From Planctomycetota bacterium (GTDB lineage Bacteria > Planctomycetota > Phycisphaerae > FEN-1346 > JAACEH01): a stretch of 13,520 nucleotides of DNA. A program made the translations under genes and the position numbers. Of this stretch, positions 6,301 to 13,520 are shown one piece after another. Location of the stretch: assembly GCA_016935955.1 (NCBI GenBank), contig JAFGPY010000447.1:1-13520 (forward strand), read 5' to 3'. How positions within the stretch are numbered: position 1 is the stretch's first letter; every line of letters begins with the position of its first letter. The notes under the pieces are model-generated. The model had not been told where the DNA came from, did no database searches, and saw only the letters and a list, made by a program, of their open reading frames with translations.

Positions 6301-6730
6301 GGCTCCGGAGGGCCGCCGTTGCCGCCGCCAAGTCCCGGAGCCGCGATGGCGTCCCCAAACCCCTGTCGCGTTTCGGCGGCGCGAGAACGACCGTTTTGGG
6401 TCGCGCGGTGACCGTTTCGGACCGGTTTCGGCGCGTTTTCGGTCGAAGGCGGCACGCCCGGAGGCTGCCGGCCGTCGCCAGGCCTCGCCGCTGCCGGCAA
6501 GACACATGTCCTTGTGCCCCAAAATCTTGTGACGCGACGCCGCCTCCGGCCGCTCAGTTTGAACGGAGTGACCGCAGAGGGGACGAGCCCTTGGACCGCG
6601 TGGGGGAGATTGCGAATTCGCGCCACCGCCCACTCATCAGGAAGCGGCGCGCACCACTCCCCCGATCTGACCCGCTCGATGTGGACCATGGCCACGCCAC
6701 CGAGTCCGTTGGAGCCACGACTGCTACGCC
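6301..6730. other. Intergenic stretch without a supportable gene
   Basis: Reading frames here are open on both strands, as expected at this GC content, but none has protein-like composition, a start with a ribosome site, or a known motif. Bases 6368-6442 contain five degenerate copies of a short GTTT(T/C)(C/G)GG word at spacings of about 23, 20, 12 and 11 bp. The rest shows nothing I can name. Confidence 0.5.
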
Positions 6731-6734
6731 GAAA

Positions 6735-6758
6735 CATGGCCGCAAGCGGCCATGGCAC
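6735..6758. repeat. Hairpin of the CATGGCAC family
   Basis: CATGGCCGC (6735-6743), loop AA, GCGGCCATG (6746-6754), with the octamer CATGGCAC at 6751-6758. The stem is complementary but different in sequence from other members. Confidence 0.7.
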
Positions 6759-6791
6759 CAGGCGTCGAGGTTGTGCCGGTCACAACTCCGA

Positions 6792-6874
6792 GGGTGCCAC
6801 GCGTCTACTTGTAGACGCGTGCTCGCGTGCAACTGGCTTGGCGGCATGCTTCTGCAAGCAGAAGCATGGCACCC
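6792..6874. repeat. 83-bp inverted-end element with two hairpins
   Basis: Ends GGGTGCCACGC (6792-6802) and GCATGGCACCC (6864-6874) are inverted with one mismatch. Each end carries a perfect 11-bp hairpin: CACGCGTCTAC-TT-GTAGACGCGTG (6798-6821) and CATGCTTCTGC-AA-GCAGAAGCATG (6845-6868). Only about 23 bp lie between the hairpins. It is the most compact version of the layout seen at 1441-1546 and 5626-5744. Confidence 0.75.
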
Positions 6875-6886
6875 ACGAATCACCTT

Positions 6887-6908
6887 CATGCGCATTGCCG
6901 CATGGCAC
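6887..6908. repeat. Short hairpin of the CATGGCAC family
   Basis: CATGCG (6887-6892), a six-base loop, CGCATG (6899-6904), with the octamer CATGGCAC at 6901-6908. It lies 27 bp beyond the stop of the transglutaminase-like gene, so in the transcript of that gene it would be a 3' hairpin. Confidence 0.55.
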
Positions 6909-6935
6909 CAAGCTGTGAGCAAAGCGCCCGCCCCC

Positions 6936-8696
6936 CTACCCGCCGATGGTGCGCATCTTCTCGTTGATGATGCGGGCGGCCTCCATGCGTTCGGGCGTGG
7001 TCTCGCCCTTGTCCAGGGCCTTGAGGATTTCCTTGCAGGCCTTGACGGTCTCGTCCTTGTTGCCCTCGGCGCCGACGGCCTTGAGCTTCTCCTGGGCCAG
7101 GCCCAGAACGTGATTGTCCTGCGAGAAGTTGACGAGCGGATAGATGTAGCATTGCATGGCCCGGCGAACGTCGCCCTTGGCCTGCCAGAGGTCGCCTTCG
7201 GCCACCTTGACGTTCGAGGCCAGGTCGGCGCGATCCTCCTTCTTCAACTCGTCGTACAGCCGGCCGTAGAGCTTGATCTTCAGGTCGGGATTGTCGGCGC
7301 AGTCGAGGAACTGGCCGATGTAGGCCACGGTGTAGTCGGGAAACGACTTGAGGGTCTTGTCGGCCAGCTTCTTGGCCCAGTCCATGGCCTGGTCGCCGGT
7401 GAGCTTCTTGTCGTGAGCGAGCCGCGCGGCCAAGGCCCAGACGCCCGCGTTGAAGGAGTTGACGCGAAGGGCCTCGTCGGCCAGCGACTCGACCAGGGCG
7501 TCGCGGGTGATCGGCTTATCCTCGTCACCGACGGTCTCGCCCATGTGCTCGCCGGCCCACGCGGCGGCATCCAGCAGCACGTTGCTCTGCTCGATGGTCG
7601 TCAGCGATCCCTTGGCGCTGGCCAGTGCGGCCGCAGTCATCTTGATGTCGGCCTCCAGCAGCATCGGGGCCTTGTAGTTGCCGTGGCTGTTGGTGTCGGT
7701 CGGATCGTAGCTCGACCCCAGGAAGTAGCGGTTGTCGCGGTAGCGGCCGGGCGAGAAGTCCCACTGCGGCCGCGGCCGGGTCAGGAAGACGCCTACCCAG
7801 GCATGACCGCCCTCCTCACGACCCTCGCCGCGCATGTAGACCGCCGGCACGCCGTGCAGGCGCATGACCTGCTCGGTGAAGTAGGCCTGCTCCATGCACA
7901 CGCCGCCCATAGTCTTCATGTTGGCCAGCGTGTAGGGAATGCCTGCACCGGCGCCGTGAGCGGGACTGAGCACCTTGGTCCACGGCACGCCCTTGTAGAC
8001 CTCGTAGGCGTCGAGTTTGCGACCATAGTTGTTGAGCACCCAGCCGCGCTCCTCGGGCGTGATCCGCGAGTGGACCACGTAGACGCTCAGCTCGAACGGC
8101 AGGTCCCACGGCTTGATGATCATCTGGCGGGCGTTGTCGTAGAACCACTTGTAGAGACCCAGCATGTGCTCGGCCGACACCGGCCCGCACGTCTTGTCCA
8201 CCCAGTGGTAGCCGTGAAAGTCGTCCCAGACGACGGCGAAGGCGATGCAGAACTCGCTGTTCTTGAGAAACTTCGCCTCGTCGGTTTCCTTGAGCTGCTT
8301 GAGCACGCCCACGGCCTTGGGCACGTTGTCGCCCGCATCGAGGGCATGCAGGAATCGGCCCAGGATCTGCGGATTGTCCAGCAGGACCGCCACCACGTCC
8401 TTGTCCTTGGCGGGAGCGAGCGTCGTGACCGCGCCGCGGAGGGTGAACAGTTGTTGGAGCATGTCGTCGCGGAGCCGCTGGTCGCGCTGGCCCATGAGGA
8501 CGACCTTCGCCAGTTCGGCGTCGATGGCCGCCGTGGCGGCCTTGGCGTCGCCCTGGCCCGACACGACCGCCTTGGCCTGCTCGTAGAGTTCGGGGTACTT
8601 CTCGTAGGGCCCCTTGTCGCCGGGCGGCGCCGCAAACGTCGCGACCGCACCCACGGCCATGGCCAAAGTCACCGCCAAAGCGCATCGTCTGAGCAT
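6936..8696 (-). CDS. Exported transglutaminase-like protein
   Basis: 586 residues from the ATG at 8696, with GAGGAGA nine bases upstream. Residues 1-22 are a signal peptide (MLRRC, hydrophobic run, ATFAA), so the protein is exported. An all-helical region (about 28-150) is followed by a transglutaminase-type core. GGVCMEQA gives nucleophile C267, GGHAWVG gives H298, and PQWDFSP gives the likely third residue D313; the spacing suits the papain-like triad of the superfamily. In bacteria such cores often cleave or cross-link proteins or peptides, but the substrate is not readable. A second helical region, probably TPR-like (about 395-586), may bind a partner. It diverges from the M50 protease gene. 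The long helical flanks are unusual, and I do not know a characterised member. Confidence 0.85.
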   Translation of the reverse strand: MLRRCALAVTLAMAVGAVATFAAPPGDKGPYEKYPELYEQAKAVVSGQGDAKAATAAIDAELAKVVLMGQRDQRLRDDMLQQLFTLRGAVTTLAPAKDKDVVAVLLDNPQILGRFLHALDAGDNVPKAVGVLKQLKETDEAKFLKNSEFCIAFAVVWDDFHGYHWVDKTCGPVSAEHMLGLYKWFYDNARQMIIKPWDLPFELSVYVVHSRITPEERGWVLNNYGRKLDAYEVYKGVPWTKVLSPAHGAGAGIPYTLANMKTMGGVCMEQAYFTEQVMRLHGVPAVYMRGEGREEGGHAWVGVFLTRPRPQWDFSPGRYRDNRYFLGSSYDPTDTNSHGNYKAPMLLEADIKMTAAALASAKGSLTTIEQSNVLLDAAAWAGEHMGETVGDEDKPITRDALVESLADEALRVNSFNAGVWALAARLAHDKKLTGDQAMDWAKKLADKTLKSFPDYTVAYIGQFLDCADNPDLKIKLYGRLYDELKKEDRADLASNVKVAEGDLWQAKGDVRRAMQCYIYPLVNFSQDNHVLGLAQEKLKAVGAEGNKDETVKACKEILKALDKGETTPERMEAARIINEKMRTIGG

Positions 8697-8758
8697 CGTT
8701 GCCGATCTCCTCGCCAAGCTGTGAACCTGAAGACTTGTACCTGCCACCGCGCAGGGGA

Positions 8759-8787
8759 ATGATACCGCCGCGCTGCCGGAAAGTCCA
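8759..8787 (-). promoter_or_regulatory. Candidate promoter of the transglutaminase-like gene
   Basis: On the minus strand, TGGACT (8787-8782) and TATCAT (8764-8759) with a 17-bp spacer; four and five of six positions match sigma-70. Transcription would begin near 8752, giving a leader of about 55 nt. An inverted repeat, GCTGCCG (8772-8778) and CGGCAGC (8793-8799), straddles the -35 box. Confidence 0.42.
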
Positions 8788-8815
8788 TGCCGCGGCAGCA
8801 CAATTGTCGCAAGGC

Positions 8816-8864
8816 GGTACCGTGCGGCAGATGGCCGTTGTCAGAGGGCGAGCGGCACGGTACC
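8816..8864. promoter_or_regulatory. Inverted repeat GGTACCGTGC / GCACGGTACC, operator-like
   Basis: Two perfect 10-bp arms, 8816-8825 and 8855-8864, lie 29 bp apart, centre to centre 39 bp. The right arm overlaps the -10 box of the candidate M50 promoter. A dimeric or looping repressor could bind here; a hairpin is the alternative. Confidence 0.5.
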
Positions 8865-8866
8865 AT
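8838..8866 (+). promoter_or_regulatory. Candidate promoter of the M50 protease gene
   Basis: TTGTCA (8838-8843, five of six) and TACCAT (8861-8866, four of six) with an exact 17-bp spacer. Transcription would start near 8873, giving a leader of about 85 nt. The -10 box overlaps the right arm of the inverted repeat at 8816-8864. Confidence 0.48.
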
Positions 8867-8957
8867 GGCCGCTCTGTGCGGCGGCGCTGGGCGGCGCGGG
8901 GCGGCCCACGCGGGACGGCGACGGCCGCCGCCGGCAGATTCACCCGTGGAGCAAGGG

Positions 8958-9704
8958 ATGTTCGGATCGCGAGGCGTGCAGTTTCGCCTGCTGGGGTTTC
9001 CCGTCCGCGTCGAGGCGTCGTTCCTCGTCATGGCGGCGATCCTCGGCATCGGCAGCGGCTCGCTCCAGGGCATCCTCGCCTGGATGGTCGCGGTGTTCGT
9101 CTCGGTTCTGCTGCACGAACTGGGCCACGCCGTGGTCGTCCGGACCTACGGCATCCGCCCCGAGATCGTCCTGTACGGCATGGGCGGCCAGACGCGCTAC
9201 ACCGCCTGGCGGCCGCTGAACCCCTGGCAGGAAATCGCCATCAGTGCCGCCGGGCCGGGCATCGGACTGATCGTCGGTGCGGCCCTCTGGTTGAACCTGC
9301 GGCAACTGGGGGCTCCGTCGGCGCCGATCCTGCGGATGCTGCTCAACAGTCTGCTGTGGGTCAACATCGTCTGGAGCCTGCTCAACCTGCTGCCCATCCT
9401 GCCGCTGGACGGCGGCAACATCATGGCCTCGATCATGCACCTCGCGCGCGGCTACCGGCGCGAGGAGTTGCCGCTGGCGATCTCGGTGATCTGCGGGGTC
9501 GCGGTCGGGCTCGTCGCCCTGTACTTCGGCAGGATCTTCGGCACGATCCTCGTCGCGATGTTCACGCTTCAGAACGTGGCCAGGTTCCGCGCCTACGGCA
9601 CGGGACTGACGCGGTCGGAGGTCCGCGTGGCCCAGGTGGTGATCGTCGTGCTGGCGGCGCTGCTGATGGGCGGCTACTGGCTGCTGACGTCCGGCGACGG
9701 CTGA
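8958..9704 (+). CDS. M50 site-2 protease family protein
   Basis: 248 residues from the ATG at 8958, with GGAG six bases upstream. A frame open further upstream has non-protein-like composition over the promoter. This is a compact intramembrane zinc protease: LLHELGHAVV holds the HExxH site (H53, E54, H57) on the second hydrophobic helix, and NLLPILPLDGG (143-153) supplies the third metal ligand, D151. AAGPGIGL at 97-104 is another family hallmark. About five or six helices are visible. There is no PDZ or CBS domain, so it is closest to the small SpoIVFB-like or generic M50B type. Such enzymes cut membrane-bound anti-sigma factors or signal peptides; no such substrate is encoded nearby. It is transcribed divergently from the transglutaminase-like gene. 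Confidence 0.9.
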   Translation: MFGSRGVQFRLLGFPVRVEASFLVMAAILGIGSGSLQGILAWMVAVFVSVLLHELGHAVVVRTYGIRPEIVLYGMGGQTRYTAWRPLNPWQEIAISAAGPGIGLIVGAALWLNLRQLGAPSAPILRMLLNSLLWVNIVWSLLNLLPILPLDGGNIMASIMHLARGYRREELPLAISVICGVAVGLVALYFGRIFGTILVAMFTLQNVARFRAYGTGLTRSEVRVAQVVIVVLAALLMGGYWLLTSGDG

Positions 9705-9737
9705 GGAATTTCGAACCGGCGCTGTCTCCTGTTGCCC

Positions 9738-9771
9738 GCCTCCTGAGACCTCGGAGGCCGCTCCGTGCGGC
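9738..9771. terminator. Two adjoining hairpins after the M50 gene, weak terminator candidate
   Basis: GCCTCC (9738-9743) pairs with GGAGGC (9753-9758), and GCCGC (9757-9761) pairs with GCGGC (9767-9771); the two overlap and exclude each other. They sit 33 bp past the M50 stop and before the next promoter, where a terminator would be expected, but no T-run follows. Confidence 0.28.
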
Positions 9772-9797
9772 TCGCCTACAATTCCACGAACATACCT

Positions 9798-9826
9798 TTG
9801 CTCACACGATTCCCACGCTCTATAAT
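9798..9826 (+). promoter_or_regulatory. Promoter of the TrkH/KtrB gene
   Basis: A perfect TATAAT at 9821-9826 with TTGCTC at 9798-9803, 17 bp apart. Transcription would start near 9833, about 97 nt before the TTG start at 9930. It is the clearest -10 box in the window. Confidence 0.6.
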
Positions 9827-9929
9827 GGTTCCGGCCGCAATCATGTAGAACGTTCGGACACGACCGCACATCGGCAGTTGCCGAGAGATGACTTGCGACC
9901 AGCACGCTCCGGCTCAGGAGGGACAACTC

Positions 9930-11261
9930 TTGAGAAAGACACTTCAGGGCTTCGGGATCTTTCTGACGGCCCTGCACCCGATCAAGCTTGTGCTGATTGG
10001 CTACGCCTCCTATGTCCTGCTCGGCTGGGTTCTTCTATGCCTTCCGTTTTCGCAACGAGTTCCGAGTCCCACGCCCTTGGATCATCTGTTTACGGCCTGT
10101 TCGGCGGTGTCCACGACGGGGCTGGCGACTGTCAGCACTTCGGGCAGCTACTCGCTTTTCGGACAAATCGTGATCCTGCTGCTCATTCAGCTCGGCGGCA
10201 TGGGGTACATGACCTTCAGTTCCTTCGTGCTGCTGTCGCGTCGCAGGACGCTTTCGGAGGCGCGTCTCGAAGTGGGCAGAACCGTCTTCAGCCTCCCCAG
10301 GAATTTCGTGATCGACAAATTCATCCGCAGCGTGATCGTCTTCACCGTGATTCTAGAGGGCATCGGAACCGTCGCGTTGTGGTTTGCCTTTCGCCGCCAC
10401 GATGTCGAGTACCCTCTGTGGAACGCGGTCTTTCACAGCGTCTCGGCCTTCTGCACGGCCGGATTCAGCCTCTACGATACAAGCCTCGAAGCATTCCGGG
10501 ACGACTTCTGGGTCAATGCCATTCTGATCTTCCTTAGCTATATGGGCGCGCTGGGTTTCATCGTCTGTGTGGACGTGTGGCGAAGAATCACCGGCAAAGT
10601 CGAGCATGTCACGCTGACCACCAAGATCATCCTGCATACCACGTTCTGGATCACGCTGGTCGCCGTCGCGGTCTTCTTCGTTTCCGAACCGAGCCTCCAG
10701 ACCATGCCAACGGACAAACGCCTCCTGGCATCCTTCTTCCAGGTGATGACCGCGCTGACCACTGTCGGCTTCAATACTGTCCCGATCTCCGGCCTGTCTC
10801 ATGCCTCCTTGCTCCTGGTATCGATGCTGATGATTATCGGCGCATCGCCTTCCGGCACCGGTGGCGGCCTGAAATCCACGACCTTCTCGGCCATCATCGG
10901 TATCATCAAGAGCACACTCAAAGGAGACAAGGAAGTCCGCTTCTGGAAGCGCCAAATACCCGAAGAGCGACTGCGGGCGGCCGTTGCCACATTCTGCATG
11001 TACTTCCTGATGCTCTTCCTGGGAACCTATCTGCTGACTCTCACTGAGCAGGCTCCCTTTCATGGCATCGTCTTTGAGGCCGCGTCCGCACTGGGAACCG
11101 TTGGGCTGAGTACCGGCATTACGGCCACGCTGTCGAATGTCGGCAAGCTGATCGTCACAGGCCTGATGTTCATTGGGCGACTCGGACCTTTGACCTTCGG
11201 GCTCGCTCTGTTCTTCACCGCAAATGCCCTTCAACCCGAACACGAGGACATCGCCATCTAG
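9930..11261 (+). CDS. TrkH/KtrB family potassium transporter, channel subunit
   Basis: 443 residues from a TTG at 9930, chosen because AGGAGGG lies seven bases before it. An in-frame ATG at 9888 would add 14 residues but has a poor ribosome site. The four-fold pseudo-repeated pore is complete: selectivity-filter segments STTGLAT (61-67), FCTAGFS (174-180), LTTVGFNT (276-283) and LGTVGLST (388-395), each with the expected glycine. The glycine-rich gating loop GASPSGTGGGLKS (304-316) interrupts the third unit. Length and a short N-terminus fit KtrB better than TrkH. It would admit potassium (KtrB-type with sodium dependence) across the inner membrane. The cytoplasmic regulatory subunit (KtrA/TrkA, an RCK protein) is not adjacent, so it must be encoded elsewhere. 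The gene has its own promoter. Confidence 0.93.
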   Translation: MRKTLQGFGIFLTALHPIKLVLIGYASYVLLGWVLLCLPFSQRVPSPTPLDHLFTACSAVSTTGLATVSTSGSYSLFGQIVILLLIQLGGMGYMTFSSFVLLSRRRTLSEARLEVGRTVFSLPRNFVIDKFIRSVIVFTVILEGIGTVALWFAFRRHDVEYPLWNAVFHSVSAFCTAGFSLYDTSLEAFRDDFWVNAILIFLSYMGALGFIVCVDVWRRITGKVEHVTLTTKIILHTTFWITLVAVAVFFVSEPSLQTMPTDKRLLASFFQVMTALTTVGFNTVPISGLSHASLLLVSMLMIIGASPSGTGGGLKSTTFSAIIGIIKSTLKGDKEVRFWKRQIPEERLRAAVATFCMYFLMLFLGTYLLTLTEQAPFHGIVFEAASALGTVGLSTGITATLSNVGKLIVTGLMFIGRLGPLTFGLALFFTANALQPEHEDIAI

Positions 11262-11589
11262 CAGACTCGCCTCCTCCTGACCATGGAACCGACAAAGGGA
11301 ACGGGAAAAACTCGGTGAGGTGGTCACGAACAGCGATTGTGACGAACATCACATTCTGGCGGCCTGGATTTCTTGTACTCTTATCTGACTCTTTGCACAA
11401 TCCATCGAATTTAGGCGGTTGTCGCCCGATTTGCCCCCGCCCAGACGCTCCGGACGGTTGACAGAGCGGTCGTTTTGTTTATTCTGAGGGGCTACAGACT
11501 GTCTGTCCGCAAGGACGGTCACCCCCGCGCTGTTCGTTGCAGCGGCGCGACTTAGCGCAGACCGAGACACTCGGGAGGTACGTCAAGCA
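11262..11589. other. 328-bp gap and leader before transketolase
   Basis: No gene is supportable here. The right part holds a promoter (11458-11485) and a leader of about 100 nt with two small hairpins: GTCC-GCAA-GGAC (11505-11516), closed by a GNRA-type loop, and CGCTG...CAGCG (11528-11544). No riboswitch consensus is recognisable. The left part is less GC-rich than the genes and shows no structure. Confidence 0.5.
11458..11485 (+). promoter_or_regulatory. Promoter of the transketolase gene
   Basis: A perfect TTGACA at 11458-11463, a 16-bp spacer, and TATTCT at 11480-11485, four of six matches. Transcription would start near 11492, about 98 nt before the ATG. Confidence 0.58.
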
Positions 11590-13520
11590 ATGGGTATTGT
11601 TGACCAGGAAAAGGGGACCAACGTGGAAGTGGACGTCAGCAAACTGCAAGCCGTAGCCGACGAGATGCGAGCCTATGCCCTGATCGCCATCCATGCCGCA
11701 GGCAGCGGCCATCCCGGAGGCAGCCTGTCGATCATGGACGTCGTGGCCGACCTGTACATGCACACCATGAATCACGATCCGAAGAACCCGGGCTGGGAAG
11801 ACCGCGACCGCCTGTTCTGGAGCGCCGGCCACAAGGCCCCGGCCCTTTACGTCGGCCTGGCCAAGGCCGGCTACTTCCCCATGGACGACCTGGTCACGCT
11901 CCGCCGCTACGACAGCCCGTTCCAGGGCCACCCGCACTGGCTGAAGCTGGGCGGCGTCGAGATGTCGGCCGGCAGCCTGGGCCAGGGCCTGGGCATCTCG
12001 GTCGGCGACGCCCTGGCCGCGCGGCTCGACGGCAAGAGCTACCGCGTCTACTGCATCATGGGCGACGGCGAGCAGCAGGAAGGCTCCATCTGGGAAGCCG
12101 CCATGGCCGCCGGACACTTCAAGCTCGACAACCTCTGCGCCATCCTCGACAAGAACGAGCTGCAGATCGACGGCAAGGTCAGCTCCGTCATGGGCATCGA
12201 CCCGGTGGCCGACAAGTACCGGGCCTTCAACTGGAACGTCATCGAACTCGACGGCCACGATCCGCGGCAGATCCACGACGCCTTCGACGCCGCGAAGAAG
12301 TGCAAGGGCAAGCCCTCGATCCTCATCGCCAAGACCGTCAAGGGCAAGGGCGTCTCGTTCATGGAAAACGTCGCCGGCTGGCACGGCAAGGCCACCAGCG
12401 GCCGCGAGGAACTGGACAAGGCCCTGGCCGAGCTGAAGGTGCCGAGCCTGACCAAGCAGCGCGTCGACGAACTTCTGAAGCGGGCCGAGCAGTACCAGGC
12501 CAAGGTCACGCAGCGGATCAACAGCCAGGTGCCGACGTTCAAGAACAACTACTGGTGGAACACCGGCAAGACCATGGCGACCAAGATGGACCCGACGCGA
12601 GCCGGGTTCGGCCGGGCCCTGGCCGAGGCCGGTTCGGACGAGCGGATCGTCACGCTGCACGCCGACATCAGCGACTCGATCAAGATCACCGATTTCGAGA
12701 AGGCCGACCCGAGCCGCAAAAACCGCGTCTTCAGCATCGGCATCGCCGAGCAGAACATGATGCAGGTGGCCGCCGGACTGGCCAAAGAAGGCAAGATCGC
12801 CATCACCGGCACCTACGGCGTGTTCGCCAGCGGACGTCCGTGGGACCAGATTCGCACGACGATCTGCTACGGCAACCTGAACGTGAAGATCGCCGGCGCT
12901 CACGGCGGCATCAGCGTCGGACCCGACGGCGCCACGCACCAGGCCCTGGAAGAAATCAGCGTCATGAGCTGCCTGCCGAACATGAACCTCTCGGTGCCGG
13001 CCGACGCGGTCGAGACCAGGAAGGCCTCGCTCGTGGCCATGCTCGAGGTCAAGGGGCCGGTCTACCTGCGGTTCGCCCGCGAGGCCACGCCGGTCATCAG
13101 CACCGAGGACACGCCGTTCGAGTGGGGCAAGGCCAACGTCATTCGCTATCGCGGCGCCGCCGAACAGTTCATCGACGCCTTCGAGACCAAGCTGGCCTCG
13201 GCCTACGTCTCTGAGGACGAGGACCTGACGCTGGTCTCCTGCGGGCCGATGGTGCCCGAGGTCATGCGTGCGGCCTGGTTGCTCAAGGAAGAGTACGGCA
13301 TCGAGACCCGCGTCGTGAACATCCATACCGTCAAGCCGTTCGACACGGCCGCCGTGGCTGCCGCCGCGGACGAGACGGGTTGCATCCTGAGCGTCGAGGA
13401 GCACCAGGTGGGCGGCTTCGGCAACATCGTCGCCGCTGCGGCCTTCGGACGCAAGGACGCCGCCAAGCCGCTGAAGCTCCAGATGATGGGCGTGCCCGAC
13501 ACCTTCGGCGAGAGCGGCGA
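11590..13520 (+). CDS. tkt: Transketolase (3' end beyond the window)
   Basis: 643 residues are visible from the ATG at 11590, in an open frame to the window edge. GGGAGG lies 11 bases upstream, a rather long spacing. It moves two-carbon units between sugar phosphates with thiamine diphosphate in the pentose phosphate pathway. All key sites are seen: SGHPGG with H41, the cofactor motif GDGEQQEGS starting at 158 and ending at N189, IAEQN with activating E387, and HGG and THQ (H438, H450) in the substrate site. IHTVKPFD (578-585) and EEHQVGGFG (603-611) mark the C-terminal domain. The N- and C-halves, separate subunits in some bacteria, are fused here by a linker at about 280-330. Residues 518-545 (RYRGAAEQF...) look like an insertion before the C-terminal domain. 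Only a few dozen residues are probably missing. Confidence 0.93.
   Translation, partial: MGIVDQEKGTNVEVDVSKLQAVADEMRAYALIAIHAAGSGHPGGSLSIMDVVADLYMHTMNHDPKNPGWEDRDRLFWSAGHKAPALYVGLAKAGYFPMDDLVTLRRYDSPFQGHPHWLKLGGVEMSAGSLGQGLGISVGDALAARLDGKSYRVYCIMGDGEQQEGSIWEAAMAAGHFKLDNLCAILDKNELQIDGKVSSVMGIDPVADKYRAFNWNVIELDGHDPRQIHDAFDAAKKCKGKPSILIAKTVKGKGVSFMENVAGWHGKATSGREELDKALAELKVPSLTKQRVDELLKRAEQYQAKVTQRINSQVPTFKNNYWWNTGKTMATKMDPTRAGFGRALAEAGSDERIVTLHADISDSIKITDFEKADPSRKNRVFSIGIAEQNMMQVAAGLAKEGKIAITGTYGVFASGRPWDQIRTTICYGNLNVKIAGAHGGISVGPDGATHQALEEISVMSCLPNMNLSVPADAVETRKASLVAMLEVKGPVYLRFAREATPVISTEDTPFEWGKANVIRYRGAAEQFIDAFETKLASAYVSEDEDLTLVSCGPMVPEVMRAAWLLKEEYGIETRVVNIHTVKPFDTAAVAAAADETGCILSVEEHQVGGFGNIVAAAAFGRKDAAKPLKLQMMGVPDTFGESG

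Noticed and set aside
6255..6758. Minus-strand frame of 167 codons in the gap before the transglutaminase-like gene
   Set aside because: It crosses several repeats, has low-complexity Arg/Pro/Gly composition and no ribosome site.
5011..6910. CRISPR array
   Set aside because: The repeats are few, of unequal length and spacing, and palindromic with variable stems; there are no regular spacers and no cas genes.
6396..8762. Plus-strand reading frame of 788 codons opposite the transglutaminase-like gene
   Set aside because: Its left third is intergenic repeats and the rest mirrors the real gene; no protein-like motif.
11479..13404. Long minus-strand reading frame (641 codons) opposite transketolase
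   Set aside because: Shadow of the transketolase codons; rich in Val, Asp and His with no domain.

Overview
The window is GC-rich bacterial chromosome with ordinary, mostly unrelated genes separated by intergenic spaces unusually full of palindromic repeats. The gene set, the GC-rich codon use and the style of the repeats suggest a planctomycete-like (PVC group) bacterium. That assignment is inference; there is no rRNA or marker gene here to settle it.

Layout. 1-1332: a membrane-anchored ankyrin-repeat protein (start at 148), preceded by one copy of an 83-bp repeat. 1333-1609: a leader holding a candidate promoter and a second copy of that repeat inside a 106-bp inverted-repeat element. 1610-3067: rhamnulokinase (rhaB), convergent with the next gene pair across 159 bp that hold two palindromes. 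4957-3227 (minus): a small four-helix membrane protein followed by a membrane-anchored metallophosphoesterase, probably co-transcribed. 5011-5213: a 203-bp imperfect palindrome. 5251-5744: a 77-residue zinc-ribbon-like protein (minus) bracketed by two copies of a ~103-bp direct repeat. 6080-5766 (minus): a Cys-rich DUF3795-type protein. 6081-6935: about 850 bp without a supportable gene, rich in palindromes and short repeats. 8696-6936 (minus): an exported transglutaminase-like protein. It diverges from an M50 site-2 protease (8958-9704) across 261 bp with two facing promoters, each associated with an inverted repeat. 9930-11261: a TrkH/KtrB-type potassium channel subunit with a clear promoter. 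11590 to the window end: transketolase, open at the 3' edge.

How the genes work together. No single pathway is encoded. Rhamnulokinase serves deoxysugar use, transketolase the pentose phosphate pathway, and the Trk/Ktr subunit potassium uptake. The M50 protease and the transglutaminase-like protein share a divergent control region and act at or outside the membrane, but a functional link between them is only a guess.

The most unusual signal is the repeats. The octamer GTGCCATG (or its complement CATGGCAC) occurs ten times, always outside the genes. In most copies it forms one end of a hairpin whose stem sequence differs from copy to copy while staying complementary. Some copies pair into 83-119-bp elements with inverted ends. 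This looks like a family of small palindromic elements, mobile or RNA-structured. Other palindrome families sit in the same gaps.
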